Of a stretch of 64,000 bases of DNA, positions 44,464 through 58,784 are shown one piece after another; positions within the stretch are counted from its first letter, which is position 1; each line of letters starts with the position of its first letter. The notes beneath the pieces are model-generated. The model saw only the letters and a program-made list of their open reading frames with translations. It did no database searches and was not told the DNA's origin. Both the position numbers and the translations under genes were made by a program. The stretch comes from Flaccisagitta enflata (Eukaryota > Chaetognatha > Sagittoidea > Aphragmophora): contig OZ231128.1 in assembly GCA_965153355.1 (NCBI GenBank), positions 25,358,001 to 25,422,000 on the forward strand. The letters are read 5' to 3'.

Positions 44464-46040
44464 ACGGAACGACAGGCCAACCTTTGGAGTCGCGTCAAGC
44501 GCCTGAAAAGGTTCTTTTTTTTTCACAGGCTCGGAATATCGCTAAAGCGACATCTGGCCCACACTTGACAAAAGAGGTCGAAAAATTGAAAGAACATCAG
44601 GTCATCAGCATCAGCATGTAATCAAAGGGAAAGGGATACGTAGTCAACTTTTCTATCGTTTCTGTGATAATGGTTTTTCTTTCAACTTAGTTTTAAAAAA
44701 ATTTATATTGATAGCTCGTTTCTCTTTCTTGCATTTGCAATATTCTCTCATTTGTTAAAATGATTGTCTTCTTCTTTTTTGCAGAAAAAACTTTGAGAAA
44801 AATGTTTTCGGCAAAAGCTATGTCAAATGAAGTTAATAACTCATAAGTATTGATAGATGGAGATTAAATATTTGCAAAAGTTGCACTTGCCGCCATTCTT
44901 AAACGGACCAGATAAAGTGCCTTCCGAGCAAACCCGGCTAAAACTCGAGGATTGATTTTTGGTACTTTGATTTCATTTCCGTAACTTCATTTTTGGTATT
45001 TAACCTAATAAATGTATACTTAATTTTTCGAACATATTGGCTGTCAAAGGAATTAACTCTTGAAAATCAAACTCCATCAGAAAATCAAAGTCCATCAGAA
45101 ATAAATTTTGAGTGTTCTAACCTCGACTACACGCTCTTGACTGAGTAACAACGTTGAGGCTCAAAACGTCAAAAAATAAGAACATTTCTAGCAACATCGT
45201 CAGCCTCAGAAAATAAAAACAAGGTCATTAGACCTAAGTCGTGTGCGTCAGCACTCTCAGAAAAGTCGGACAGACAGACAGATGATGGACGCACAGACAG
45301 ATGGACGGATGGACAGATAGACGGACGGATGGATGGACAGACCAAAATTGGCATATACAGGTACATGAATGACATAAAAACATTCAAAAACATTTAAAAT
45401 GTCTTTAAATTGGGTGAAACACCCTTTAAACAACTTTGTGACGAACAGACAGATGAACTGACAGACCAACTGACCAACCAAAAAATGACTATCAGAGGTT
45501 TATAAATGCCTTGAAAACATTCAAAAACATTTAAAATGTCTTTATTTTCTGTAAAACGCCTTTTAAACAGTTTTGTGACCGCCCGATGGATGGACCGACA
45601 GACGGACCGACCGAAAAGTGGGACGCGACTAAATATAACAACATTTCAGCCTCAAGTCCAACCAATAACAACTTTTCTCTTAGATTTGCTATAATTTCCG
45701 TTGCATTCAATTGTAATATGTGGCGGTTTCATATAAGAGGTAGCTTTTCTACTGTATTTTAGCTTCAACAATATTTTGTTCCTGATTTTGAACGGTTGTT
45801 CTTCTTCATTAAATTCCTACCCTGGATCCCTTTCATTGCAGAGAAAGCAGAGAAAGGAATGATAGTACAGACATTATAATCAATCGTTATATAAGAAGAT
45901 TGTTGTTTGAGCCTCTTATGGTCATTCAAATGACAACAAGTGATGAATTAGATAAGGAATTTCAGCAATACTGTTTTCTTTTTGTAAGAATCTTTTTTAT
46001 AAGAGAGAGCCTGAGATTTGCCAAAATTTTAAAAAACAAA
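44464..46040. other. Repeat remnants, no gene
   Basis: Includes partial hairpin-family cores (GACAGACAGATGGACGG, 45265-45340 and 45575-45635, the latter ending GGGACGCGACTAAATA). TIR-family fragments with AAGAACATTT and TTCTTTTTGTAAGAA lie at 45150-45200 and 45975-46010. No exon is supported. Confidence 0.5.
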
Positions 46041-46275
46041 ATAAGAATGCCTAGGGCAGATTTCAGGCCTGAGAGGACAAATTTCAGGACTAAGAGGGCA
46101 AATTTCAGGCCAGAGAGGGCAGATTTCAGGCCTGAGAGGACAGATTTCAGGCCTGAAAGGGCAGATTTCAGGCCTGAGAGGGCAGATTTCAGGCCTGAGA
46201 GGGTAAATTTCAGGCCTGAGAGGGTAAATTTCAGGCCTGAGAGGGTAGATTTCAGGCCTGAGAGGGCCTCGGGGG
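46041..46275. repeat. About 21-bp minisatellite (CAGGCCTGAGAGG units)
   Basis: About eleven units of GGCAGATTTCAGGCCTGAGA. It is the reverse complement of the core found in the family-2 element at 58785-59336. It is followed by the right half of the TACCGTATTTTC MITE, ending at 46371. Confidence 0.9.
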
Positions 46276-46392
46276 GGACGAACGGGCGGACAGAATGACG
46301 AACAAAAGTTCCCCTGTGTTCATATTTCAATTTCAAAAGCGCCCGGGGCGCTAATTAGAAAAAATACGGTAAAATGACTGAGATGACTTATA

Positions 46393-46553
46393 AACAAGGC
46401 CGGATACGCGGCAATCCAGTCGCGGACAGTTGGGCAGGAGCAGTAGTGCAAAAACCACCCGGAATTCAAAAATGTTACGGGACGGACAGACAGACCAACC
46501 GACACGACAAGGTGTAGAGTCGCGTGTAGAGTTGCGTGTCCGCGACTACAAAA
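46393..46553 (-). mobile_element. Hairpin/(GTCY)n repeat with a duplicated stem
   Basis: Starts AAACAAGGCCGGATACGCGG and has a short GACGGACAGACAG core. The terminal stem occurs twice: AGTCGCGTGT, then AGTTGCGTGTCCGCGACT. Confidence 0.7.
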
Positions 46554-46575
46554 GCCAGAAATAACTGAAATGACC

Positions 46576-47178
46576 TACAGTGGGGTTCGTGGAATAACAG
46601 CCTAAACTGGAGGAAGGTATTTAAGTGTCTTAATTTCATTTAACAAACTTGATATTTGAAATATAAGTTGTTCAATTGGTGCTTGTGTCCCTGAAATTTT
46701 ATTTTCGGTTGCTATGGAAACCAAAATCATTTTTTCAGACATTTATAACTGCTAGAATATCAAAATTTTGACAAATATAATCAGGGAACATTGCTCAGAA
46801 TTAAATTTGCTACCACAGTATTTTCTGTAAGAATATTGCTTGTTTGGCCGTTGCTAGGGAGCATCAGACATAGCAACCACTAAATGATGCTTCCTAGCAA
46901 CAGCCAAACAAGCAATATTCTTACAGAATATACTGTGGGAAAGTTGTAGCAAATTTAATTCTGAGCAATGTTCCCTGATTATATTTGTCAAAATTTTGAT
47001 ATTCTATCAGGTGTAAATGTCTGAAAAAATGATTTTGGTTTCCATAGCAACCGAAAAACTCAGGGACACAAGCACCAATTGAACAACTTATATTTCAAAT
47101 ATCAAGTTTGTCAAATAAAATTAGGACAATTAAATACCTTCCTCCAGTTTAGGCTGTTATTCCATGAACCCCACTGTA
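46576..47178. mobile_element. 603-bp near-perfect foldback MITE, Tc1/pogo-type ends
   Basis: TACAGTGGGGTTCGTGGAAT at the left and ATTCCATGAACCCCACTGTA at the right. Arms of about 285-300 bp are inverted copies with a short centre near 46880. TA dinucleotides at both edges fit a Tc1/mariner/pogo target duplication. Confidence 0.85.
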
Positions 47179-47973
47179 CATGACTTGAAATGACTTACAA
47201 TGTGTGAAAATGACTTAAAATCATTTATAATGACTTAAGTTGACTTAAAACGACGAAAAATACTAACTGTTACAGACGGACCGACCAACGGACCAACCAA
47301 CCGACCGACCGACCGATGGACAGAGTGGGTCATAGGGTCGCGTGAGATAGAATCACAGCCTTTTGTCTGTATGTAGTTTATTTAGACAGGACAGTACAAG
47401 ATCATCCAGATAGGACGGTAAAATAGACGGTGGAGAAAATCATATTCCAACAAGTGAAGCGAGGGCACAATATCGTTGCGGACGGGTGGGCAGGGGCATC
47501 TTATCCTTTATCCCCCAAACAAACATACACAATAAGTATTTAAAACGCCCATTTCTGACGGACCAACGGACGGACCAACGGACGGACCAACGGACGGACC
47601 AACGGAAGGACTTACTAAGCCTCTCATAGAGTTACGTGTCCGCAACTAAAAACAAACCCAAAATATAGAAAAATCCGATGTTTTAAAAGATCATTTTTGA
47701 TTCGTTCAGTCCCCAACAACATAAATCGCTCGAAGAACAGGTTTGGAGAAGTCTGGTTATGTCATGAAACAATGCTTTGTATTGGTGAAGCTGGTCCCTC
47801 CTAGTTTTGTTGCCGTATGAGTCTCATCCTGCTCCCCTTTCTTTAGCACACTGTCGCTCATCTTCCCTTGTCTGCACTTTCGTGTTAAATCTGATTGAAT
47901 AACAAACTTGTTCTTTCCAACATGTTATCTGATCTTGGCTTTGAAAGCCTTTGGCTCTTAAACTTGCAGTTAT
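47179..47973. other. Partial hairpin-family repeats
   Basis: (GACCGACC)n core and GGGTCATAGGGTCGCGTGAG at 47276-47345. A fuller reverse copy lies at about 47450-47653, ending GTTACGTGTCCGCAACTAAAAA. The remainder is featureless. Confidence 0.65.
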
Positions 47974-48984
47974 ACTACCTAGAGCATAAGTCTTCGTCCA
48001 CCTATAAGCATAGATAACCTTACATTGGTTAAAAAAAAAAGAAAAAATTGGTAAGATCTGAAAACAGCTTCAAAAAGTCTTTCATATGAGTCCAATCCCA
48101 TCCTGGTAGCTCAAAGCGTTTAAAAATGAGAGCAATTTGAAGTTGGCTTGTTACTTTTCAAATTCATAAAATGAATATTATACGAATTTAAAAAAAAGAC
48201 GCACTTTTGAATTGTTGATTGTGCCATTGACAATCAAAAACACTAATTAAAATCATCGACCATTTTGAAGCCCTTGAAAAACTCTTTCATTTGGCGCCAA
48301 TCTGGTATCTCTATCTTTTTTCGTTTAGAAATGGTATTAGTTTGAGTAAAAATGTTGCCAAATTTGTTTTTGCAGTTCCTTTGAAAAAGATGCAATTCAC
48401 CAAAATGGTGTCTCACTTTAGAGAGCTCTAGCTCCTAAACTGTTAAAGATAGAGATCTGGGATTGATCTAGAATGAAAGATAATTTGAAAATCTTCAAAA
48501 TCACTTTCTCTAATAAATTTTTTTAACAATTCTTAAGTCAGTTTTATCATAATAAAAAGGTGCGTCTTTTTTTTAAATTCGCGTAGTAGAGAGCTTTTCC
48601 TATGTTATCTATCTTACTACACACTTGTTTGTCTGGACATGGAAAAATTGACTGAACAAACAGTGGTGGCTGAAAAATGTTCGGGGGCTACTAATACGAT
48701 TCACCATAACTTATCTCCTGAAAGAATTTATGGATCACGATGATGTAAAAGGTAACCTACAACTATAAAGAAACTGACATAAAATCGCACATAATGTTTT
48801 AAGACAAGGCCTGGCAAATTACCTTCAGAAGCTTTATAAATCATTACAGTGACGCATTGAAGAAAGTATTGCTCTGGCAGGAAGTTAGATAATTTTTACA
48901 CCATAATATGAATTGATTTTACCACATTTTTTGATTGAACTAGTTTTTAGATCAGGTGGACGAAGACTTATGCTCTAGGTAGTA
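47974..48984. mobile_element. 1011-bp element with perfect 31-bp terminal inverted repeats
   Basis: Bases 47974-48004 and 48954-48984 are exact inverse copies (outer end TACTACCTAGAGCATAAGTC). An inner inverted pair, AATTTAAAAAAAAGACGCAC and GTGCGTCTTTTTTTTAAATT, lies near 48185 and 48560. No coding frame of note. Confidence 0.85.
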
Positions 48985-49297
48985 GCTGCGTGTTGCTAGC
49001 TTTTTCACGTTGGTCGGTCTGTCTGAGCCTTGGATGGTCAGTTGGTCCGTAGGTCAACACATCTGTCTGCCCCTCTAAGATTCATCAGTGTAAGTCATTT
49101 TGCTTACAACTCGAGTATGTAGTACATAACTCGGGGTTAAGATATGTTCGCGGATAAGAGGCTGAGGCGAAAATGCATATCTTTACACCATTCGAATCAA
49201 TCATGAACCAACCAACTAACGAACGGAGGGGGTGAGGGAATGGATGGACAGATGGACGGACGGATAAAGCCACCAACCTGGATAGTTCTATCTCCTT
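48985..49297. other. Hairpin-family fragments
   Basis: GGTCGGTCTGTCTGAGC and GGTCAGTTGGTCCGTAGG near 49010-49055, then GATGGACAGATGGACGGACGG near 49240-49265 (quoted parts are separate). No complete copy. Confidence 0.5.
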
Positions 49298-50362
<1,065 letters not shown>

Positions 50363-50363
<1 letters not shown>

Positions 50364-50705
50364 TTTTTGGGCAACGGCCCCAAAGGGCCGATTTCCTGTA
50401 GAACACAGGGGGAATTTCCTGACCGTCCTTCCATCCGTCCGACGTCCATCCTTCCGCCCTCCCCATTGACCAGCTAGGCCTCAAATCAGCCCTCTTGGCT
50501 TAAAATTAACCTCCCCATGCCTCAAATTTGCCCTCCAGAATTCAAATCTGCCCTCCAGACCTCAGATCTACCCTCCAAACTTTCAATTTGCCCTCCAAAC
50601 TACAAATCTGCTCTTCAAGCCTTAATTCTGCCTATTCTGCCTAAATCAGCCATCAGCCATCGGGTACCGCTGACCATGTGCGATCCTTGGATGACTAGTT
50701 TTCTT
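50363..50705 (+). mobile_element. Family-2 repeat (GGCCCCAAAGGGCC type) with minisatellite core
   Basis: GGGCAACGGCCCCAAAGGGC and TCCTGTAGAACACAGGGGG at the left, CGTCCTTCCATCCGTCC, then about 22-bp units of GCCCTCCAGACCTCAAAT type, then the conserved right part GGGTACCGCTGACCATGTGC and GATCCTTGGATGACT. Confidence 0.75.
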
Positions 50706-50781
50706 TTACTCTCTCTCGGTCGAAAAACTAAGTTGGACTTTCCCTTCTCCTTGACTGATCGTTGAATTCACCCAAAAATAG

Positions 50782-50826
<45 letters not shown>

Positions 50827-51963
50827 TTTCTTTTTCTTTTCTGGTGTGCGTTTGTTTCGATCTGCAAATGAACCGCAAATATTTCGCTCCACTAATCCAT
50901 CCAAAAAAGAGTACAAACAGGAATTTGGACTGTTCCTATCTCTATATGCAAAATTTGTACACCTTCCTTAATTATCGAAAGAGAAGTTTGACAATGGTCT
51001 ATGCACTATAATCATTTACCATTAATCATTTTTACGAAACTTCCACAACGTTTTTCGCAACCCCTTACCACCATGAAGCCACTACCACCGTCTTATTCAC
51101 CTTTTTGGTTGTCTCCTTGCATTTCCTCACATCCATTGTCCTTTCCTCCGCAAATCTTGCGTGTTGATCACCTCATTTCCTTCCTGTTTCATTTTTTGCA
51201 TCCAACCTGCTTATTCCCATACATTTTGCCACCTCGACTCTCATTGCCACTTGTTCTCATTACATATGAATATATCCCATTTTTTTCTTCTTCCTCATTC
51301 CATTATTTCACCTTTTCTTCTTTTCTATGATCGTCTTTCTCCCTCCCTCAACATCATTTTTCCTTCCTTTCTTCCTTCCTTCCTTCCTTTCTTCTTTCTT
51401 TTCTCTCCTCCTTTCTTCCCTCGTCCTCATTCCTTCCTTCTATCCTTATTTGGGCAGCGGCCTCAGAGGGTCGCTGTCCTGTAGAACATAGGAGTCAATT
51501 TCCATGTCTCTACACATCTTTCCATACATCATTTTAGGTCTCAAAGTCAAAGCTCAAATCCATCTATCTCAGGCCCCAAACAGAATTGTTTTTCAATCCC
51601 TCCTGCTTCCCTTCATTACTTACTTTCTTCCTCGTTATCATCATATCTAGTATTATATTCTTTCTTTCTCTTCCACTATTGCCAAGGACCTATGCGTTAT
51701 CTTCGCTTCCTACTTCTTCTCCTCTCCCTTCTTTGACCTCCCCCCCCCCATTAACCCTGAATTTTAGCCTCTAAACTGAAATCTCGGCCTTGAGAATCAA
51801 CCAGGAGCCTCAAATCTTAGCCTTAAAGCTAAAATCTCGGCCTTAAGGCTCAAACTCCAGCCACAGGGTTCAAATTCCTGACTTGAGGTTCAAATCACAG
51901 CCTCAGATATATTATCAATGCCTTCAAGTCTGCTGCCCCTCTCACCACCCTCACATTTGTATT
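50706..51963. other. Pyrimidine-rich DNA with family-2 fragments
   Basis: (CT)n at 50782-50824; CTTCC-rich text to about 51445; a family-2 left end at 51450-51530 (TTGGGCAGCGGCCTCAGAGG); CCTTAAGGCTCAAACTCCAG-type minisatellite at 51775-51910. No gene. Confidence 0.7.
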
Positions 51964-52912
51964 TACCGTATTTGCTAAAATTAATGCCCCGAGCGCTTTT
52001 GAAATTGAAATTTGAAAATTTCATATTTTGCTCTAATTAGTGCCCCCCATTAAAACTAAAGTGTGTGGACATCTGACAATTTTGATGATTTCTCTTTATG
52101 TTTACACCGTCTTTAAATCGGTTTGACTTTTAGTAAACCATTATAAATCGAAAACTATTGGGAGAAAAGTCTTCAAATTTTCAGTGTATGTAGGTAATAT
52201 GCTACGGTTTTGTCATGCCAAATCTCAATGTTGAGTTCATAAGTGTTGGAAGTCAGCATAACATTGAAAAAAATTACAATTTTGTGGGCCAAATCAACTT
52301 TTGATATTTTTTTTTTGAAAGAGATTGTTACTATTTGCTTGCTACGTCTATAGAAACCCTTTTAAACATCCAAGTTTTTGATACTTATGCAGGAAATGTG
52401 TAATTTATGAACTTTTAATTGTTGTTTGAGACTCATCCCAGGGTTTTAGGTCAATTCCTTTGGAAATGACAAGTTGTCAAAGACAGCCTCTCTACAAAAA
52501 GCTCACAGAAAATGATAAGGCAAAAAAAATGGTAGTTTAATCAATGTTATGCAGACCGCCAATACTTAAGAGCTCAATATTGAGATTTGGCATAACAAAA
52601 CCGTAGCTTACTACCAACATACACTGAAAATTTGAAGACTTTTCTCCCAATAGTTTTTGATTTATAAAGGTTTACAAAAAGTCAATCCGATTTAAAGACC
52701 CTGTATGTAGCAATTTAAGAAATTCATAGCTCCTAAAAAGATTTTGTATATTTCTCCCTTTAACCTATTGATTAAAGCAGCAAGAGAAGAACTTTTTCAT
52801 TGATTTTGTAAGAATTTTCCCTTGGGACTTCAAATTTATTTTTTGACTCATTGAGGAAAAAAAAGGGGGGCGCTAAATGGTGGGGGGGGCGTTAATTGGA
52901 GCTAATATGGTA
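51964..52912. mobile_element. 949-bp TACCGTATTTTC-family element with an internal foldback
   Basis: Ends TACCGTATTTGCTAAAATTA and TTAATTGGAGCTAATATGGTA. Inside, about 52080-52235 recurs inverted at about 52555-52710 (for example TTTTGTCATGCCAAATCTCA against TGAGATTTGGCATAACAAAA). Confidence 0.75.
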
Positions 52913-53070
52913 TACTAACTTAGAGGCAAAAGGCACTGCTGATTACCTGACGCTTTTGCGACTGTTTAATCTCTCTTCTCCATGATCTCCTTCCTCCCTC
53001 TTTGTCCTCATATTTCCTTCCGTCTTTCCTTCCTTCCTACCCTCCCTCCTTCCTCCACTCTTCCTTCGTT

Positions 53071-53142
<72 letters not shown>

Positions 53143-53460
53143 TCATTCTTTCTTTCTTTCATTTCTTTCTTTCCTTCTTCTCCCCTTCCCATTCTTCTCT
53201 TCTTCTTCCCCATCCTTTTGGTTACCCGTTCCTTCCCTTCCTCCCACCTTCTCTCCCCCACATCTCACCTTCTCCCCTTTCCTTTCTTCCTTCCTCTCTT
53301 CTTCTTTCCCGTCCTTTTCGTTACCCGTTCCTTTCCTTCCTCCCTCTTTGTCCTCATATTTCCTTCCGTCTTTCCTTCCTTCCTACCCTCCTTCCTTCCT
53401 CCACTCTTCGTTCGTTTCTTTCTTTCTTTCTTTCTTTCTGTCTTTCTTTCTTTCTTTCTT

Positions 53461-53530
<70 letters not shown>

Positions 53531-54050
53531 TCCCTTCATTTCTTTCTTTCCTCCTTCTCCCCTTCCCATTCTTCCCTTCCTCTTCCCCATCCTTTTCGTA
53601 TCCCGTCCCTTCCCTTCTTTCCACCTTCTCTCCCCGACATCTCACCTTCTCCTTTTCACTGGCCTTTTCTTCGCGGTCGCTTGCTTCTTACGCACTGCTT
53701 CTTCTTTTTTCAGCCTGACCGCGCTTTTCGACCGCGCAGAATTTCTTCTCCCATTCTGGCTCTAAAGTTCTCATTCTTCCTTTCTTCTTCCTTCCTTCTC
53801 TGTTTAAATCCTCTTCTTCTTCCTCTTTTTCTTTTTCTTTTTCTTTTTCTTCTTCTTTTTCCTCTTCTTCTTCTTCTTCTTCTTCTTCTTCTTCTTCTTC
53901 TTCTTCTTCTTCTTCTTCTTCTTCTTCTTCTTCTTCTTCTTCTTCTTCTTTTTCCTCTTCTTCTTCTTCTTCTTCTTCTTCTTCTTCTTCTTCTTCTTCT
54001 TCTTCTTCTTCTTCTTCTTCTTCTTCTTCTTCTTCTTCTTCTTTTTTCCT
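52913..54050. repeat. CTTT/CTTCC/TTC-rich repeat region
   Basis: (TTTC)n at 53066-53160 and 53413-53530 embedded in two similar 350-bp blocks (both carry CTTTGTCCTCATATTTCCTT). (TTC)n spans 53810-54050. No coding function is inferred from the long Ser/Phe/Leu frames. Confidence 0.9.
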
Positions 54051-54360
54051 TTCTCGGCTTCTCCTTCCTCCTTCCCTCCTCTCACCAATCCTCCTCGTGT
54101 TCTTCTTTCACTGCTTTCTCGTCTTTTCCCCGCCTCTTCTTCCTCCTCTTCCTCGCCCCCTTTTCCCCCTCTTCTCCGGTCTCTCACTTCTCCTTTTAAA
54201 GGGGCAACATTGATGAGCCTTTGGAGATTTGAGGTTAAGAATGTCTGACCAGAGAGTAAAAGGTGAAAAGTGACCAACCAACCCAACCAACCGAGCAATC
54301 CGAACAACAAATGAAATGAATTAGGAGGGAAAAGCGCACACACATCTCTTTTTACTTTTC
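54051..54360. other. Short non-repetitive gap
   Basis: Pyrimidine-rich at first, then ordinary sequence. I see nothing functional. Confidence 0.4.
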
Positions 54361-54520
54361 ATCTTTCCTTATGTTTTTGTTTGTTTGTTTGTTTGCTTGA
54401 TTTTTTGTTTGTTTGTTTGTTGTTTGTTTGTTTCTTTCTTTCTTCCGTTTTTCCTTTCTTTCTTTCTTTCTTTCTCTCTTTTTACTCTTTCTCCTTCTAT
54501 AGATAAGAAAACAACAACAA

Positions 54521-54594
<74 letters not shown>

Positions 54595-54749
54595 GCAATA
54601 ACAACAACAACAACAACGCGTATATGCGCAGAAGATCGGGCGAAGAGGCGCGAAGAGGCGTCTGGTTGAGTGGCAAGAACGACAACAGCAACCACAACGA
54701 CAACGAAAACAACAACCACAACGACAACAACAACAACAACAACAACAAT

Positions 54750-54801
<52 letters not shown>

Positions 54802-54940
54802 TTCAAACAATCGCACATTACCACCATCACGGTCATCATTATCATCAGCATCATCAACAACAACAACATCAGTAACAAATCAACAGCAGCATCCACATTC
54901 ACACAATCGCACATTACCACCATCACGGTCATCATGATCG
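54361..54940. repeat. (TTTG)n, (TTTC)n and two (AAC)n tracts
   Basis: (TTTG)n about 54375-54432; (AAC)n 54513-54618 and 54690-54800. CACAATCGCACATTACCACC occurs twice (near 54808 and 54902). Confidence 0.9.
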
Positions 54941-55780
<840 letters not shown>

Positions 55781-56155
55781 AACAAGGCCAACACCTATAA
55801 GTCGCGTGCCAGACTCTTGATACTCGTGACACAATTTTGGGACACAATGTTGGGAAACAATGTTGGGACATATTGTCAGGACACAATGTCGGGACATAAT
55901 TTCAGGATACAACGTCGGGACACAACGTCGGGAAACAACGTCGGGGAACAACACTGAGACACAATGTCGGGACACAATGTAGGGACACACTGTAGGGTCA
56001 AACTGTAGGGACATACTGTTGGGACACAATGTCGGGACACATTCTTGGGACACAATGTCAAAAACGCCCGTAAACGCCGAAAAAGCAAAGTGTTACCGAC
56101 GGTCCAACGGACCGACAGAGCGGATTGTAGAGTCGCGTGCACGCGACTAAAAACG
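55781..56155 (-). mobile_element. Hairpin/(GTCY)n repeat with an inserted 14-bp minisatellite
   Basis: Starts AACAAGGCCAACACCTATAA. The interior (about 55830-56060) is a tandem array of GGGACACAATGTC units. It ends GACGGTCCAACGGACCGAC and then the perfect palindrome AGTCGCGTGCACGCGACT (56131-56148) followed by AAAAAC. Confidence 0.75.
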
Positions 56156-56374
56156 GGCTGAATAGCTTTGGATCTTACCACAATGACAAATCTTTATGTT
56201 GCCTCACTATGATGACCATACCTATTTGAAAACATAGAAATTGAGGCACAATGCTTTCCGAGTTGATACAAATCATTTTTTTCAAAGGTAAAAATGAAAA
56301 CAATGAGTAAACAATCACGCACCCACGCGATATTCACCGTAGAACGGTGAAGCAGTACACAACAGTTCAACACG
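56156..56374. other. 3' flank of the SLC23 gene
   Basis: No AATAAA on the minus strand was found in the first 200 nt past the stop. No other feature is seen. Confidence 0.4.
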
Positions 56375-56909
56375 CTATCGCTTATAAGTAGGAGAAATAG
56401 GGATGTATTTTGTGTATTTTGACCATTTTCTCAAGAAATGGGTGCATAACGGCAGATCGTAAGTACCGCCGCGAGAAATATTCCGACCACCGGCGTAACT
56501 GCCGTCGCCGCTTCCTTGCCCCCCACGTTTCACAGCTTCGACGCCTGTTTGTATCGCCGCCGCCGCCTCCTCTTCCTCCCGAAGTCCCTCTTCCGTAGCG
56601 ACGAGATTCAAGACCGAATCTTGATTTTGCCAATTTCCTTTCTTCGATTCTCGCATTTCTTTCAATTCCAACGCCGATCTTTCCTTCACGCCCACCGCCA
56701 TTTCAACTTCGTCCACTTTCACTGACGATCTCGTCGTCTTCTCCTGTTTCTCCTCCTCCTGCTCTTCCTCTTCCTCCTCATCTGACGTTCCCGCGTTGGT
56801 CCACGAAGCGATGCCCCGTTCTTGGGGCGTGGCTGGGATCGTATTGTCTAAAATGAAGGCCGTCGCTCCGCCGAGAAACATCGACGTACTCACCAGAACC
56901 ATCAAAATC
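56375..56909 (-). CDS. SLC23 (nucleobase/ascorbate transporter), last coding exon
   Basis: SLC23 proteins are multi-pass carriers; animal members transport ascorbate or nucleobases with sodium. After the acceptor CCGTGATTCAG the exon completes a split Arg codon. It encodes [20 protein letters not shown] and then [12 protein letters not shown], a close match to the SLC23 segment [23 protein letters not shown] that forms the final membrane helix and its exit. The cytosolic tail is about 140 residues, with a long Glu run, and is unrelated to vertebrate tails. The length (535 nt) fits phase 2 in and a stop at 56375. Confidence 0.92.
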
Positions 56910-57069
56910 CTGAATCACGGGCAAAAGTTTACGTATGAAAACGACTGTGTTGACATTCTTTTTAGCCAGACGGTCGTAGAATAGGAAGGGAAGATAGTAC
57001 ATACTGGGTGATAAGGGGCTAGGATGGTCTTGTTGAGTGGCAAGAACGACAACGACAACATCAACAACA

Positions 57070-57490
<421 letters not shown>

Positions 57491-58152
57491 TGAATTGAAA
57501 GAGCATTACAGCAATATCGGTTCTCGTCTTCCCGATACAAGCTTTAACGGCTTTCTGCTGCTGCATGAATATGAGAAAACCCGTGGCAGCACTTGCAGCT
57601 GCAGGTGATTGTATCTCCCTCGAAACTATTCACAACTGTCTCAGTGGGTTAAATCCTCATTTGCATATTGCAGTTTGATGTTTAATGCACGTTCTTTTAA
57701 CGATAAATTTATCATCCTTAGCATCAAGTATTTCTTTATTTACGACGAACAAGAGCCCCGTTGTCTTGGGGTAAGGAATGAGGGAAACATGTATGGAAAA
57801 ATTCTACTAAAGGGTTGTTTCACTCCCAGGTACGCTTCCCTTTTGTACAAAGGGACAAATATGAACAAAAAGTATCGCGTGGAGAACGGAATAAAAGCGA
57901 CTTTTTTTACACTCAGACACAAAGTGGTTGGCGCTTGAGTATCTATATAAAAATCTACCCAAATCGCCCACGTCCATGCAAACGCGACGTGAGTAGTTGC
58001 TTGACAATTTTTTTTTGTTAGATGGGGTGATTATGGATAAGGGGGAAAGTCTCCGTACGGTCCATAGCCCATATACATATGAAAATTGCGGCAGATTATT
58101 CTGAATTTTTCTTGCTGCGCAGCAGCTTCGCACAATCGGCAACAATGCAGTG

Positions 58153-58328
<176 letters not shown>

Positions 58329-58784
58329 ACATCATTCTAGCGAAATCCAAAGGACCAACAAAATAGTTTGCTATAGACAGTTTTCTTCATAGCCAATTTG
58401 TAAAGTTAAATAAATTCTACAAAGGGACTTATTATTTTCTTTACAGGCGAAATTGCGAAACAGGCGTGCTTGTTAGAGCTTTATTTGACCAAAGGAGGAA
58501 GGAGGCTGATAATGTCTAAATGGCCCTTTTAGAGTACGACTATTTTCTATCGAACAAATTTTACCTCTTAGTTTTGATTTTTGAGCTTTTTATGGTCAGA
58601 AAAATTCACTATCAAGAAATTAATCGATCAATTTGTAATCTTTGCCTACTAATGAAACCCGATTTTTGCGTGACATAGTGCAGTTGAGAATGAAGTGAAA
58701 CATTGGCGAGATATCATTTGCTTCATTTTCAGTAAAATGTTTCCTCAACCTCTTCAGTGCCATTGCAATCTGGTTTTCCTTTTT

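Noticed and set aside
45900-46336. FRPERADFRPER or SGLKSALSGLK repeat proteins
   Set aside because: A 21-bp minisatellite that is a multiple of three, so all frames read as repeat peptides on both strands. It belongs to the family-2 repeat.
52982-54199. 405-residue Phe/Ser/Leu-rich protein
   Set aside because: Formed by (TTTC)n, (TTC)n and CTTCC-rich DNA. No complex sequence.
55830-56060. Possible CRISPR-like array (GGGACACAATGTC units)
   Set aside because: Head-to-tail 14-bp units without unique spacers in a eukaryotic transposon. It is a minisatellite.
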